DNA of 25,178 bases, from assembly GCA_003478935.1 (NCBI GenBank), contig QUFP01000047.1, forward strand, positions 1-25,178, in the 5' to 3' direction. Below are positions 17,856-25,138 of the stretch, in pieces. Positions within the stretch are counted from its first letter, which is position 1; each line of letters begins with the position of its first letter. A model generated the notes under the pieces. That model had not been told where the DNA came from. It did no database searches and saw only the letters and a program-made list of their open reading frames with translations. Origin of the DNA: Firmicutes bacterium AF25-13AC. GTDB taxonomy: Bacteria; Bacillota; Clostridia; Lachnospirales; Lachnospiraceae. A program made the position numbers and the translations under genes.

Positions 17856-18434
17856 GCATTCAACAATTATCTTTTCACACCTATCATATCCCAGTTGAGA
17901 ACTATTCAAACATAACGTATAGTTACTGGCTTTTCCCCATTTCTGATCGGTATAGAAGCTATAATTTGTCCCTCGTCTTTTATCGGTATCTGCCATCATT
18001 TTAACAGCCTCCTGCTCATTTACCTTATATAAACGAGTGATACGCTTTATTTTTTCAGGCATATCTACATGAATAAATACATTCAGCACATCGTCTCTGT
18101 CTTTTAAAATATAATCTGCATTTCTTCCAATAATCACACAAGGCTCTTTTTCTGCCAAATCTAATATGACCTTTCTCTGAGCCTCATGTACTAGATCCTC
18201 CACAGATTTTCCTGTTATATCACGTCCGGCAAAAGCATATGCAAACAATCCCCTTTTCGGAGATAATTCTGCATTTTCCTGAACGTATTCTGGTGATAAA
18301 CCAGACTTTTCTGCAATCTGACTTATTATATTCTTATCATAATAAGCAATTCCGAGTTCTTTTGCGACTTCTTCCCCAATAAAACGTCCACCACTTCCAA
18401 ATTCTCTGCTAATAGTAATGATTCTTTTTGCCAT
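17847..18434 (-). CDS. Cytidylate kinase-like protein
   Basis: The 195-residue protein starts MAKRIITISREFGSGGRFIG, a P-loop variant typical of the cytidylate-kinase-like family, followed by YYDKNII and a C-terminal LID-like region with KRRGTNYSFYTDQKWG. It is shorter and more diverged than true Cmk, so a role in nucleotide recycling is uncertain; such genes often sit beside transporters in Clostridia. AAGGAGG precedes the start, 12 bases after the MATE stop, indicating an operon. The C-terminal few codons come from an interspersed repeat. Confidence 0.82.
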   Translation of the reverse strand: MAKRIITISREFGSGGRFIGEEVAKELGIAYYDKNIISQIAEKSGLSPEYVQENAELSPKRGLFAYAFAGRDITGKSVEDLVHEAQRKVILDLAEKEPCVIIGRNADYILKDRDDVLNVFIHVDMPEKIKRITRLYKVNEQEAVKMMADTDKRRGTNYSFYTDQKWGKASNYTLCLNSSQLGYDRCEKIIVECSK

Positions 18435-18446
18435 TCCAATTCCTCC

Positions 18447-19814
18447 TTAACTTAAAGCATCAACCTTATTTTTTCTAATTCTTTTCAAAAATACATATCC
18501 CACCAGACACGAGATCACTTCTGTAATCGGAAATGCCCACCAGATCAGTGAAACTCCCATCTGACCATTTCTGACAAACACAGAAAAAATTCCCGCCAAT
18601 GGCAAGATGAGAACAAGCTGTCTCAAAAGAGAAATAACAAGTGATTCAACGCCACCGTCCATTGCCTGATAAATTCCCTGATAGGCAACATTAATTCCAG
18701 CAAACAAAAAGCTGATAGAAATTACTCTCATTGCACTGATAAAATATACTCTTGACTGTCTTGCATTAAACAGCGCTGCAAACGCTCCTGAGAAAATCTC
18801 TGTAATTACAATTCCAAAAATCATTAATACAATAGTATAGGTAAGACCATATTTGATTCCATCCTCTATTCTCTTTTTACTTCGCATTCCATAAGCAAAT
18901 GCAATGATTGGGGTAATCGCATCTCGAAGACCAAAAGCAAGGAATAAAACAAATTGTTGTACTTTATAGAACAATCCATATGCGGTCTGTGCTGATTGAT
19001 TAAATTTTAAAATCAAATTCATTACATAAACCATAATGGACATCAATGCCTGAGCAATAATTGCTGGAAGTCCAATTGCATAGATTTCTTTTATAACATT
19101 AACATCTAGTTTCATGTATTTCACACCATGCTCAAATTCCTTATTCAGTTTCATATGAAAGATGAGAAGCAATACTGCTGATACTACCTGACCAATTACA
19201 GTTGCGTAGGCCGCTCCTCTAACTCCCATTTCTGGACAAGGTCCGAGACCATAAATCATAATGGGATCAAGGATGATATTCACAACGGCGCCAACTACCT
19301 GACCTATTGTTGAATAGAGTGATCGACCTGTTGCCTGAAGTAATTTTTCAAATAAAGAAAAGAAGATTATTCCAAAAGAAATAACACAGCATATTCTAAG
19401 ATAGCTAGTTCCCATCTCAAGTACTTCTGCGTCTACTGTCTGAGACGAAATATATGCTTTTACCCCAAATATACCAAATAATAAACAAACCACATAAATA
19501 ATTACACCAAGAAATAAACTGTTTCCTGCTACCTTTGCTGCTTTTTTCCTGTTTCCCTGTCCAAGTGTCCTTGCAAGAAGTGCATTCGTTCCTACACCTG
19601 TTCCAATTCCAACCGCAACCATAAGCATCTGAACTGGAAATACAAGTGTCAGAGCATTTAATGCTGCTTCACTGCCAACTTTCATGTTTCCTACAAAAGC
19701 ACTGTCTACAATATTGTAGACTGCCTGTAATGCCATGGATAAAATCATTGGAATTCCCATCTGAATCATCAGCTTATTCACCGGCATATCCTTCATTTTA
19801 TTGCTTTCTGCCAT
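18447..19814 (-). CDS. MATE-family multidrug/toxin exporter
   Basis: The 455-residue protein has about twelve hydrophobic segments in two repeated halves. The N-terminal half shows [17 protein letters not shown] and VDSAFVGN and the C-terminal half repeats the pattern from about residue 240 ([16 protein letters not shown]). This is the multidrug and toxin extrusion family, cation/Na+- or H+-driven exporters of small, often cationic compounds; the substrate is not predictable. AGGAG lies ten bases before the ATG. A structured leader of about 165 bases with two terminator-like hairpins precedes it, suggesting attenuation control. The kinase-like gene is co-transcribed. Confidence 0.92.
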   Translation of the reverse strand: MAESNKMKDMPVNKLMIQMGIPMILSMALQAVYNIVDSAFVGNMKVGSEAALNALTLVFPVQMLMVAVGIGTGVGTNALLARTLGQGNRKKAAKVAGNSLFLGVIIYVVCLLFGIFGVKAYISSQTVDAEVLEMGTSYLRICCVISFGIIFFSLFEKLLQATGRSLYSTIGQVVGAVVNIILDPIMIYGLGPCPEMGVRGAAYATVIGQVVSAVLLLIFHMKLNKEFEHGVKYMKLDVNVIKEIYAIGLPAIIAQALMSIMVYVMNLILKFNQSAQTAYGLFYKVQQFVLFLAFGLRDAITPIIAFAYGMRSKKRIEDGIKYGLTYTIVLMIFGIVITEIFSGAFAALFNARQSRVYFISAMRVISISFLFAGINVAYQGIYQAMDGGVESLVISLLRQLVLILPLAGIFSVFVRNGQMGVSLIWWAFPITEVISCLVGYVFLKRIRKNKVDALS

Positions 19815-19842
19815 TTTGTTTTAACTCCTCTCTTTTCTGCAC

Positions 19843-19898
19843 AAAAAAAGTGCGCATCCTGTCTTATAAGTTGGACTTACGCTGACAAGCTACACACT
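19843..19898 (-). terminator. Second leader hairpin/attenuator of the MATE operon
   Basis: On the minus strand a 14-bp outer stem with one mismatch (arms 19849-19863 and 19884-19898) encloses the inner hairpin GTAAGT-CCA-ACTTAT, then seven T. It ends only about 28 bases before the MATE start codon. It is homologous to the hairpin at 19933-19979. A 13-codon frame (19905 down to 19864, MEECVACQRKSNL) crosses its first half but lacks a ribosome site. Confidence 0.75.
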
Positions 19899-19925
19899 CT
19901 TCCATGACAATATTTGTTTTTTAGC

Positions 19926-19979
19926 AAAATAAAAACGAGCAGCTTGTAAACTGGATTTACGCTTACTCGCTACTCGTTT
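19926..19979 (-). terminator. First leader hairpin/attenuator of the MATE operon
   Basis: On the minus strand ACGAGTAGC pairs with GCTGCTCGT, the inner hairpin is GTAAAT-CCA-GTTTAC, and TTTTTATTTT follows. The predicted transcription start falls at its foot. It shares AGC, GCGTAA, TCCA and a TTAyAAG-type 3' side with the second hairpin, and the inner stem differs by compensating or wobble changes. Confidence 0.75.
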
Positions 19980-19985
19980 GTCGTA

Positions 19986-20014
19986 ATTATATTTCCTGCT
20001 TTTCAAAAAGTCAA
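19986..20014 (-). promoter_or_regulatory. MATE operon promoter
   Basis: On the minus strand TTGACT (20009-20014) and TATAAT (19986-19991) are separated by exactly 17 bases. The start would be near 19979, so the whole leader with both hairpins is transcribed. Confidence 0.8.
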
Positions 20015-20252
20015 GCGAAATTTTTCTTGCACTGAGAACAAGTACGGTAATATTTAGAAATTATTACTATTTTTTATTGATTTGATAGACGGAAATCTTC
20101 TTATAAGCCCGCGCAAGTGTTTATAAAACCTTGCGAAAATGGCTTAAAATCAAGGTTTTCCGCGTATCGTCATTTATCTTGCCGTATCTCCGTATAAGAT
20201 GATTTTGTAAGACCGGGCACCATTTTGGCACCACAGATTATAGGAGGACGAC
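20015..20252. other. Left boundary region of the integrative conjugative element
   Basis: No gene is seen. Base composition changes from AT-rich to GC-richer at about 20,100-20,160. Two overlapping inverted repeats occur: AAGCC/GGCTT plus CGCAAG/CTTGCG (20106-20145), and AAAACCTTG/CAAGGTTTT (20125-20133 with 20151-20159). GGCACC occurs twice, about 11 bases apart, just before the first gene. These could be recombinase or transfer-related sites; the exact attachment site cannot be placed without the other end of the element. Confidence 0.45.
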
Positions 20253-20615
20253 ATGAAAAACGTACTTTTAGACAAGGGTATTATACTCCCGTCCGGCGAA
20301 ATCAGCAAGGATAAGGTAAACCTTGTCGCCGGGGCAATCACGCAGTCATTCGCAGAAATGGTATGGGTAACGACAGGCGGCGACATGGAAACCGTAAACC
20401 GCTTGACCGACGTACTTGTTACCATGAACACCCCCGCCGACCGGGGGAAGCTGTTCAAAATCATAAAAATGCTCTATGGGCTTATGGGCTTGCCCTTTTC
20501 CGAAGAAGCCGAGCCTATGGACGCAGACCCCGCCGTTTTGGAATACTTCATTTTTTCCTTTACGGCAGACTTTGGCGAAGTCATACAAGACCTCATAGCC
20601 GAAGAAGCAGAATAA
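20253..20615 (+). CDS. Conserved ICE protein of unknown function
   Basis: The 120-residue acidic protein (many Glu and Asp in the last 35 residues) has no motif I recognise. It has a good AGGAGG site and starts the element's gene row. Helix-rich stretches (MVWVTTGGDMETVNRLTDVLVTMNT) and a soluble composition suggest a small cytoplasmic protein. It is followed at once by a terminator, so it may be its own transcription unit. Its base composition matches the ICE and not the upstream chromosome. Confidence 0.75.
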   Translation: MKNVLLDKGIILPSGEISKDKVNLVAGAITQSFAEMVWVTTGGDMETVNRLTDVLVTMNTPADRGKLFKIIKMLYGLMGLPFSEEAEPMDADPAVLEYFIFSFTADFGEVIQDLIAEEAE

Positions 20616-20627
20616 CGCACCGCACAG

Positions 20628-20676
20628 GCGGCGTTTCTCACTTCCCACAAGGAAGAACAGGAACGCCGCTTTTTTC
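20628..20676 (+). terminator. Terminator after the first ICE gene
   Basis: GCGGCGTT (20628-20635) pairs with AACGCCGC (20662-20669); inside, CTTCC pairs with GGAAG. TTTTTT follows. Confidence 0.85.
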
Positions 20677-20824
20677 ATGCCCTTTGTTACGCAGTAGGCA
20701 GGAAAAAGCCCTTGATTTATGCGGCTTTGCGGGCGCGGTTTTCAGCGGATAAGGGATTGATACCTAAACCCTCAAAATCGCGTTTCTATTGCGTAACAGG
20801 TATGCAGCAAGGAGTGATGAAGCT

Positions 20825-21808
20825 ATGGCAGTTTTCAGAGTGGAGCGCAACAAGGGCTATACGGTTATGAGCAACCACCACTTACGCAATAAGGAGCTAT
20901 CCCTAAAGGCAAAAGGGCTGTTATCGCAAATGCTGTCCTTGCCGGAGGATTGGGACTATACCCTTGCGGGGCTGTCCTTTATCAACCGGGAGAAAATCGA
21001 CGCTATCCGGGAAGCCGTTAAGGAACTGGAACGCGCCGGGTATATCGTCCGTTCAAGGGAGCGCGACGAGAAAGGACGCTTGCGCGGCACAGACTATGTA
21101 ATCTTTGAGCAGCCGCAGACCCCGCCTGTATCGGATTTACCTACATTGGAAAATCCAACATTGGATAATCCAACGTTGGAAAAACCTACGCAGGAAAAAC
21201 CTACGTTGGAAAATCCAACGCAATTAAATAAAGATATACAAAGAACTAACTTACCAAAAAAAGAAAAATCAAATACGGATTTATCAAGTACCCATTCCAT
21301 TCCTATCCATTCCCTAAATCCCTTGCCTTATGGCGAGGACGAAACGGCACAGCCGCCGGAACGGAAAAGAACGGAAAGGAACGACGCTTACAGAGTGTAT
21401 GAGGAAATTATCAAAGACAATATCGCCTATGACATTCTCTTACAGGACAGAAGCCTTGACCGCGACCGTCTGAATGAAATTGTTGACCTCATGCTTGAAA
21501 CCGTCTGTACGGCAAGAAAGAAAATCCGTATTGCCGGGGACGATTACCCCGCCGAGCTTGTGAAGTCAAAGTTTATGAAGCTGAACAGCGAACATATCCG
21601 CTTTGTGCTTGACTGTATGCAGGAGAACACCACGAAAATCCGCAACATCAAGCAGTACCTAAAGGCGGTGCTTTTCAATGCCCCGTCTACCATTGACAGC
21701 TACTATACTTCCCTTGTCGCTCACGACATGGCAAGCGGCGCATTATCCGGCAAGCCTAAATACGGCGACCCGGACTACTACACCTACAACGAGGGCGAAA
21801 GCCTGTAA
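20825..21808 (+). CDS. Replication-initiator-like helix-turn-helix protein of the ICE
   Basis: The 327-residue protein begins AVFRVERNKGYTVMSNHHLRN and continues with a winged-helix domain (LSLKAKGLLSQMLSLPEDWDYTLAGLSFI) like the N-terminal part of RepA_N/DnaD-type initiators. A linker of six five-residue repeats (PTLEN, PTLDN, PTLEK and so on) leads to a C-terminal domain of about 150 residues, seen in related ICE proteins. The frame opens at a TTG at 20789, but AAGGAG ten bases before the ATG at 20825 fixes the start. It may initiate element replication or regulate it; direct proof is lacking. Confidence 0.8.
   Translation: MAVFRVERNKGYTVMSNHHLRNKELSLKAKGLLSQMLSLPEDWDYTLAGLSFINREKIDAIREAVKELERAGYIVRSRERDEKGRLRGTDYVIFEQPQTPPVSDLPTLENPTLDNPTLEKPTQEKPTLENPTQLNKDIQRTNLPKKEKSNTDLSSTHSIPIHSLNPLPYGEDETAQPPERKRTERNDAYRVYEEIIKDNIAYDILLQDRSLDRDRLNEIVDLMLETVCTARKKIRIAGDDYPAELVKSKFMKLNSEHIRFVLDCMQENTTKIRNIKQYLKAVLFNAPSTIDSYYTSLVAHDMASGALSGKPKYGDPDYYTYNEGESL
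21140..21229 (+). repeat. Six tandem 15-bp coding repeats
   Basis: Units such as CCTACATTGGAAAAT and CCAACGTTGGAAAAA code for PTLEN-like pentapeptides. Adjacent units also form small palindromes (CCAACGTTGG). They lie in the linker between the DNA-binding and C-terminal domains, a place where copy number can change without breaking the frame. Confidence 0.85.
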
Positions 21809-21831
21809 ACGAAAAAAGGAGGATTTACCAC

Positions 21832-22050
21832 ATGGCACAGAAAACAGGAGCTTTAATTTTTGACGAAACCGCTGACCGCTACGATATTCGCTTTGATATT
21901 GCCGACTATTACGGCGGCTTGCATTGCGGCGAGTGCATGGACGTATTCACAGGCGGCAAATGGAAGCCGACCCGGATTGAGTACGGGGACAACTGGTATC
22001 TTGTAGGTATCCGCGCCGAGGACTTGAACGGGCTGCGGGTGCGGATTTAA
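21832..22050 (+). CDS. DUF5348 domain protein
   Basis: The 72-residue protein (start MAQKTGALIFDETADRYDIRF; YYGGLHCGECMDVF; WYLVGIRAEDLNGLRVRI) matches a small domain of unknown function found in conjugative elements of Clostridia. Two Cys, in LHCGEC, are conspicuous. GGAGG precedes the start by ten bases. It lies between the initiator-like gene and pcfB, in the same direction, 23 bases after the former. Confidence 0.8.
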   Translation: MAQKTGALIFDETADRYDIRFDIADYYGGLHCGECMDVFTGGKWKPTRIEYGDNWYLVGIRAEDLNGLRVRI

Positions 22051-22147
22051 CGGGGCGGCGTGAAGAACGGACGCCCTTTTTTCACGCCCAAAAGCGGCGT
22101 ACCACCTTAACACTATCACTACTACCGGGAAAGGAGGACGGTAAACA

Positions 22148-22624
22148 TTGCAAGATGAAATCAACGAAAAAGTGGTTGCGCTCTCTGTCAAGGGAGCGAA
22201 GCTGACCGCTGAAACGCTGCAAAAGGCAATCAAAGCCATGCTTGCACAGGCAAAAAAGCAGCAGGAAAAACAGCCCCACGGGAAGCAGACCCTAAAGCAG
22301 CTTGCGAAGCAGAACGCGGGGCTATCCAACATTGAGATAACCGAGGGCAATATCAAAGCCTTTGAGCAGACGGCAAAAAAATACGGTATCGACTTTGCCC
22401 TAAAGAAAGACAGCACCGAAACGCCGCCCCGTTATCTCGTCTTTTTCAAGGGGCGGGACGCGGACGCTCTGACCGCAGCCTTTAAGGAGTTTTCCGCAAA
22501 GAAGCTGACACAGGAGCAAAAGCCCTCTATCCGAAAGGCACTTGCCACATTCCGGGAAGCAGCAAAGCAGCTTAACGCGAACCGTCAAAAGACAAAATAC
22601 AAGGACAGGGAGGTATCGCTATGA
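22148..22624 (+). CDS. pcfB: PcfB-family conjugation protein
   Basis: The 158-residue soluble protein has the PcfB/DUF3801 features: N-terminal helical region (LTAETLQKAIKAMLAQAKKQ), a central basic part and a domain around FEQTAKKYGIDFALKKD and RYLVFFKGRDADALTAAF. In pheromone plasmids and Tn1549-like elements PcfB accompanies the coupling protein and helps present the DNA substrate. The start is a TTG at 22148 after AGGAGG; the nearby ATG is out of frame. Its stop overlaps the next start (ATGA), so it is coupled to virD4. Confidence 0.85.
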   Translation: MQDEINEKVVALSVKGAKLTAETLQKAIKAMLAQAKKQQEKQPHGKQTLKQLAKQNAGLSNIEITEGNIKAFEQTAKKYGIDFALKKDSTETPPRYLVFFKGRDADALTAAFKEFSAKKLTQEQKPSIRKALATFREAAKQLNANRQKTKYKDREVSL

Positions 22625-24408
22625 AGCCGAATATCAAGAAGCTGCTTATCCTAAACGCCCCCTATCTGCTCTTTGTGTATCTCTTTGATAAAGTCGGACA
22701 GGCGGTGCGGCTCTCGCCGGGGGCTGACCTCTCCGGCAAGCTGGTTTCCATTGGCAGCGGCTTTTCCGCTGCCTTTTCAAATGCCCTGCCGAGTTTTAAC
22801 CCTATGGATTTGCTTATCGGCATTGTCGGGGCTGTCGTTATCCGGCTTGCGGTCTATGTGAAAGGCAAGAACGCAAAGAAATACCGTAAGGGCATGGAGT
22901 ACGGCTCTGCACGTTGGGGCAATGCCGAGGATATAAAGCCATATATCGACCCCATGTTTGAAAATAACGTGCTGCTGACGCAGACCGAAAGGCTGATGAT
23001 GAGCAGCCGCCCGAAGCACCCGAAGTATGCAAGAAACAAAAACGTGCTTGTCATCGGCGGCTCCGGCAGCGGCAAAACAAGGTTTTTTGTAAAGCCCAAC
23101 TTAATGCAAATGCACAGCAGCTATGTTGTCACAGACCCGAAAGGAACGGTTTTAATCGAGTGTGGAAAGCTCTTGCAGCGGGGCGGGTACAAAATCAAGG
23201 TGCTAAACACCATCAATTTCAAGAAATCCATGCGGTACAATCCCTTCGCCTATCTGCGCAGCGAAAAGGATATTTTGAAACTGGTAAATACCATTATCGC
23301 CAACACCAAAGGCGACGGGGAAAAATCCGGCGAGGATTTTTGGGTGAAATCGGAACGGCTTTTTTACTGCGCCCTTATCGGCTACATCTGGTACGAAGCC
23401 CCGGAGAATGAGAAAAACTTTACGACGCTGCTTGAAATGATAAATGCGTCGGAAGCCCGCGAGGACGACCCGGAATTTCAATCCCCCGTTGACCTCATGT
23501 TTGAACGCTTGGAGGAAAAAGACCCGGAACATTTTGCGGTGCGCCAGTACAAGAAGTTTTTGCTGTCTGCCGGAAAAACAAGAAGCTCTATCCTCATTTC
23601 CTGCGGTGCGCGTCTTGCCCCCTTTGACATTCGGGAACTGCGCGAGCTGATGGAAACCGACGAAATGGAGCTTGACACCTTAGGCGACCGAAAGACCGCG
23701 CTTTTTGTTATTATCTCCGACACCGACGACACCTTTAACTTTGTTGTATCAATCCTTTACACACAGCTTTTCAATCTGCTTTGTGACAAGGCAGATGATG
23801 TGTACGGCGGGCGGCTACCTGTTCATGTGCGCTGTCTGCTTGACGAGTTTGCAAATATCGGGCAGATACCGAAGTTTGAAAAACTCATTGCCACGATAAG
23901 GAGCCGCGAAATCTCCGCGTCCATCATCTTGCAGAGCCAGTCGCAGCTAAAGGCTATCTACAAGGACAACGCCGATACCATTGTCGGCAACTGCGATACG
24001 ACCCTGTTCTTGGGCGGCAAGGAGAAAACGACCCTTAAAGAAATGTCGGAAATCTTGGGGAAAGAAACCATTGACAGCTTCAACACTTCCGAAACAAGAG
24101 GACGGGAGCTTTCCCACGGGCTGAACTATCAGAAGTTAGGCAAGCAGCTTATGAGCGAAGATGAAATTGCGGTCATGGACGGCGGGAAATGTATCTTGCA
24201 ACTACGCGGGGTGCGTCCGTTCTTCTCCGAAAAATACGATATTACCAAACACCCGAAGTACAAGTACCTTTCCGACTTTGACAAGAAAAATGCCTTTGAC
24301 ATGGAAAAGCACTTGCGCCGCCGTCCTGCAATCGTAAAGCCGGACGAGGTATTTGACTATTACGAAGTTGACGAAGCAGATTTGCAGGAGGACACAGAAA
24401 ATGAATAA
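22621..24408 (+). CDS. VirD4/TraG-type conjugative coupling ATPase
   Basis: The 595-residue coupling protein brings the relaxase-DNA complex to the mating channel at the membrane. Two N-terminal membrane segments (about 7-22 and 62-80) precede the ATPase domain. Walker A is GGSGSGKT at 146-153; Walker B is LLDEF at 406-410, within CLLDEFANIGQIPKFE; the conserved VTDPKG (169-174) and QSQSQL segments are present. Length is normal for the Tn1549/CTn type. It overlaps pcfB by 4 bases and the next small gene by 8, which indicates tight coupling in a transfer operon. Confidence 0.94.
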   Translation: MKPNIKKLLILNAPYLLFVYLFDKVGQAVRLSPGADLSGKLVSIGSGFSAAFSNALPSFNPMDLLIGIVGAVVIRLAVYVKGKNAKKYRKGMEYGSARWGNAEDIKPYIDPMFENNVLLTQTERLMMSSRPKHPKYARNKNVLVIGGSGSGKTRFFVKPNLMQMHSSYVVTDPKGTVLIECGKLLQRGGYKIKVLNTINFKKSMRYNPFAYLRSEKDILKLVNTIIANTKGDGEKSGEDFWVKSERLFYCALIGYIWYEAPENEKNFTTLLEMINASEAREDDPEFQSPVDLMFERLEEKDPEHFAVRQYKKFLLSAGKTRSSILISCGARLAPFDIRELRELMETDEMELDTLGDRKTALFVIISDTDDTFNFVVSILYTQLFNLLCDKADDVYGGRLPVHVRCLLDEFANIGQIPKFEKLIATIRSREISASIILQSQSQLKAIYKDNADTIVGNCDTTLFLGGKEKTTLKEMSEILGKETIDSFNTSETRGRELSHGLNYQKLGKQLMSEDEIAVMDGGKCILQLRGVRPFFSEKYDITKHPKYKYLSDFDKKNAFDMEKHLRRRPAIVKPDEVFDYYEVDEADLQEDTENE

Positions 24409-24613
24409 GCGTATCAGAAAGAAAAAGGCAAAACAGCAGCTAATCCGGGCTATCAGCGGGCTTGTGGAAGCTGCCGAGGAAATGCAGCGGGAACAGGAAC
24501 GCAGGACAAGACAGGCAGGTATTTCCTATATCAAGTATATCGAAGCTGTCCGGGAACGGCAGTACGGCATTAAGCCTGTCTACACACCGCTTTTTGAAAA
24601 GGAGGGAGCTTAA
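24401..24613 (+). CDS. Small basic protein of the ICE transfer operon
   Basis: The 70-residue protein starts MNKRIRKKKAKQQLIRAI, with a very basic first 16 residues and then a charged helix. Function is not recognised. The ATG at 24401 overlaps the coupling-protein stop by eight bases, with AGGAGG ten bases upstream. It lies in the same operon, so a transfer-related role is plausible but unproven. Confidence 0.7.
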   Translation: MNKRIRKKKAKQQLIRAISGLVEAAEEMQREQERRTRQAGISYIKYIEAVRERQYGIKPVYTPLFEKEGA

Positions 24614-24822
24614 AGTAAAAATAATAAACACGGGCTACATGGTACGCGCCCCTACTCCTTGCGCGTATCGCGGCAGGAAGCCGCACCCTACAACTGAATA
24701 CCGCCGCGCAGCAGCAACAAACGCAGCGCGGGGACTTATGACCGCGGCAGTTATCGAAAACTGACCGCCGTTTTTTATGCCCTTTTTCGGGCAGCCGCAC
24801 AGCGGCAGAAAGGAGTTATATT
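24614..24822. other. Gap before maff2, with a terminator
   Basis: A terminator-type hairpin lies at 24744-24776: GCGG/CCGC and CAGTT/AACTG, then TTTTTT. Further small hairpins follow before the maff2 ribosome site. A 40-codon frame (24642-24764, MVRAPTPCAYRGRKP...) ends in this hairpin but has no ribosome site at a usable distance, so I do not call it a gene with confidence. Confidence 0.5.
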
Positions 24823-24981
24823 ATGGCATTTTTCAACAGCGCAGTAGGCGTTTTGCAGACACTCGTTATCGCTCTCGGAGCAGGTCTTGGCATTTGGGGC
24901 GTTATCAACCTCTTGGAGGGCTACGGAAACGACAATCCGGGCGCGAAAAGCCAGGGCATGAAACAGCTCATGGCTAATTAG
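24823..24981 (+). pseudogene. Maff2-family ICE membrane protein, truncated
   Basis: The 52-residue product starts MAFFNSAVGVLQTLVIALGA with one hydrophobic segment (7-31), then LEGYGNDNPGAKSQGMKQLMA, as in Maff2 proteins of Tn1549-like elements. From recall of that family the intact protein is near 70 residues, continuing with Gly-rich sequence and a second membrane helix. Here it stops at N and TAG straight after MKQLMA. Foreign-looking sequence with its own promoter follows. The AAAGGAG site at the start is intact, so the break is at the 3' end only, about 24970-24981. Confidence 0.7.
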
Positions 24982-25046
24982 TTGGAACAAAAAACGAAAG
25001 GAAAAGCACAATCCAGACGGTATCAGCGGCAGTCTACAAGAATAAA

Positions 25047-25075
25047 TTGTGATTTCACAAGATTGGTGTTATAAT
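25047..25075 (+). promoter_or_regulatory. Promoter and palindromic operator of the XRE gene
   Basis: TTGTGA (25047-25052), 17 bases, TATAAT (25070-25075). The -35 is the left half of the perfect palindrome TTGTGA-TT-TCACAA (25047-25060), a likely binding site for the XRE regulator or a partner. Confidence 0.7.
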
Positions 25076-25085
25076 AAGAGAAAAG

Positions 25086-25132
25086 TTCCTGCCGGGGCAG
25101 CCGCCCCGGTGGTATGGATAGAAAGGCAGGAA
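25086..25132 (+). promoter_or_regulatory. Leader hairpin covering the XRE ribosome site
   Basis: TTCCTGCC (25086-25093) is complementary to GGCAGGAA (25125-25132), which contains the AGGAA ribosome site. Inside, GGGGC pairs with GCCCC (25094-25098, 25103-25107). Pairing would hide the ribosome site seven bases before the ATG. Confidence 0.6.
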
Positions 25133-25138
25133 AACAAT

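Noticed and set aside
19843..19979. Guanidine (ykkC-type) riboswitch before the MATE gene
   Set aside because: The gene context is suggestive, but the paired ACGR loops of guanidine-II and the ykkC core are not seen.
21140..21229. Possible CRISPR array
   Set aside because: The repeats are contiguous 15-bp coding units without spacers, in frame within a gene.
21853..22416. 187-codon minus-strand frame opposite DUF5348 and pcfB
   Set aside because: It arises from the codon pattern of the sense genes; the Cys/Phe/Ser-rich product looks like a reverse translation artefact.
24642..24764. 40-codon frame MVRAPTPCAYRGRKP... before maff2
   Set aside because: The only AAGGAGG lies too far upstream, and the frame ends inside a terminator hairpin; I cannot support it as a gene.
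24614..24822. Transfer origin (oriT) between the small gene and maff2
   Set aside because: Only generic GC-rich inverted repeats are present; no nick-site motif that I recognise.
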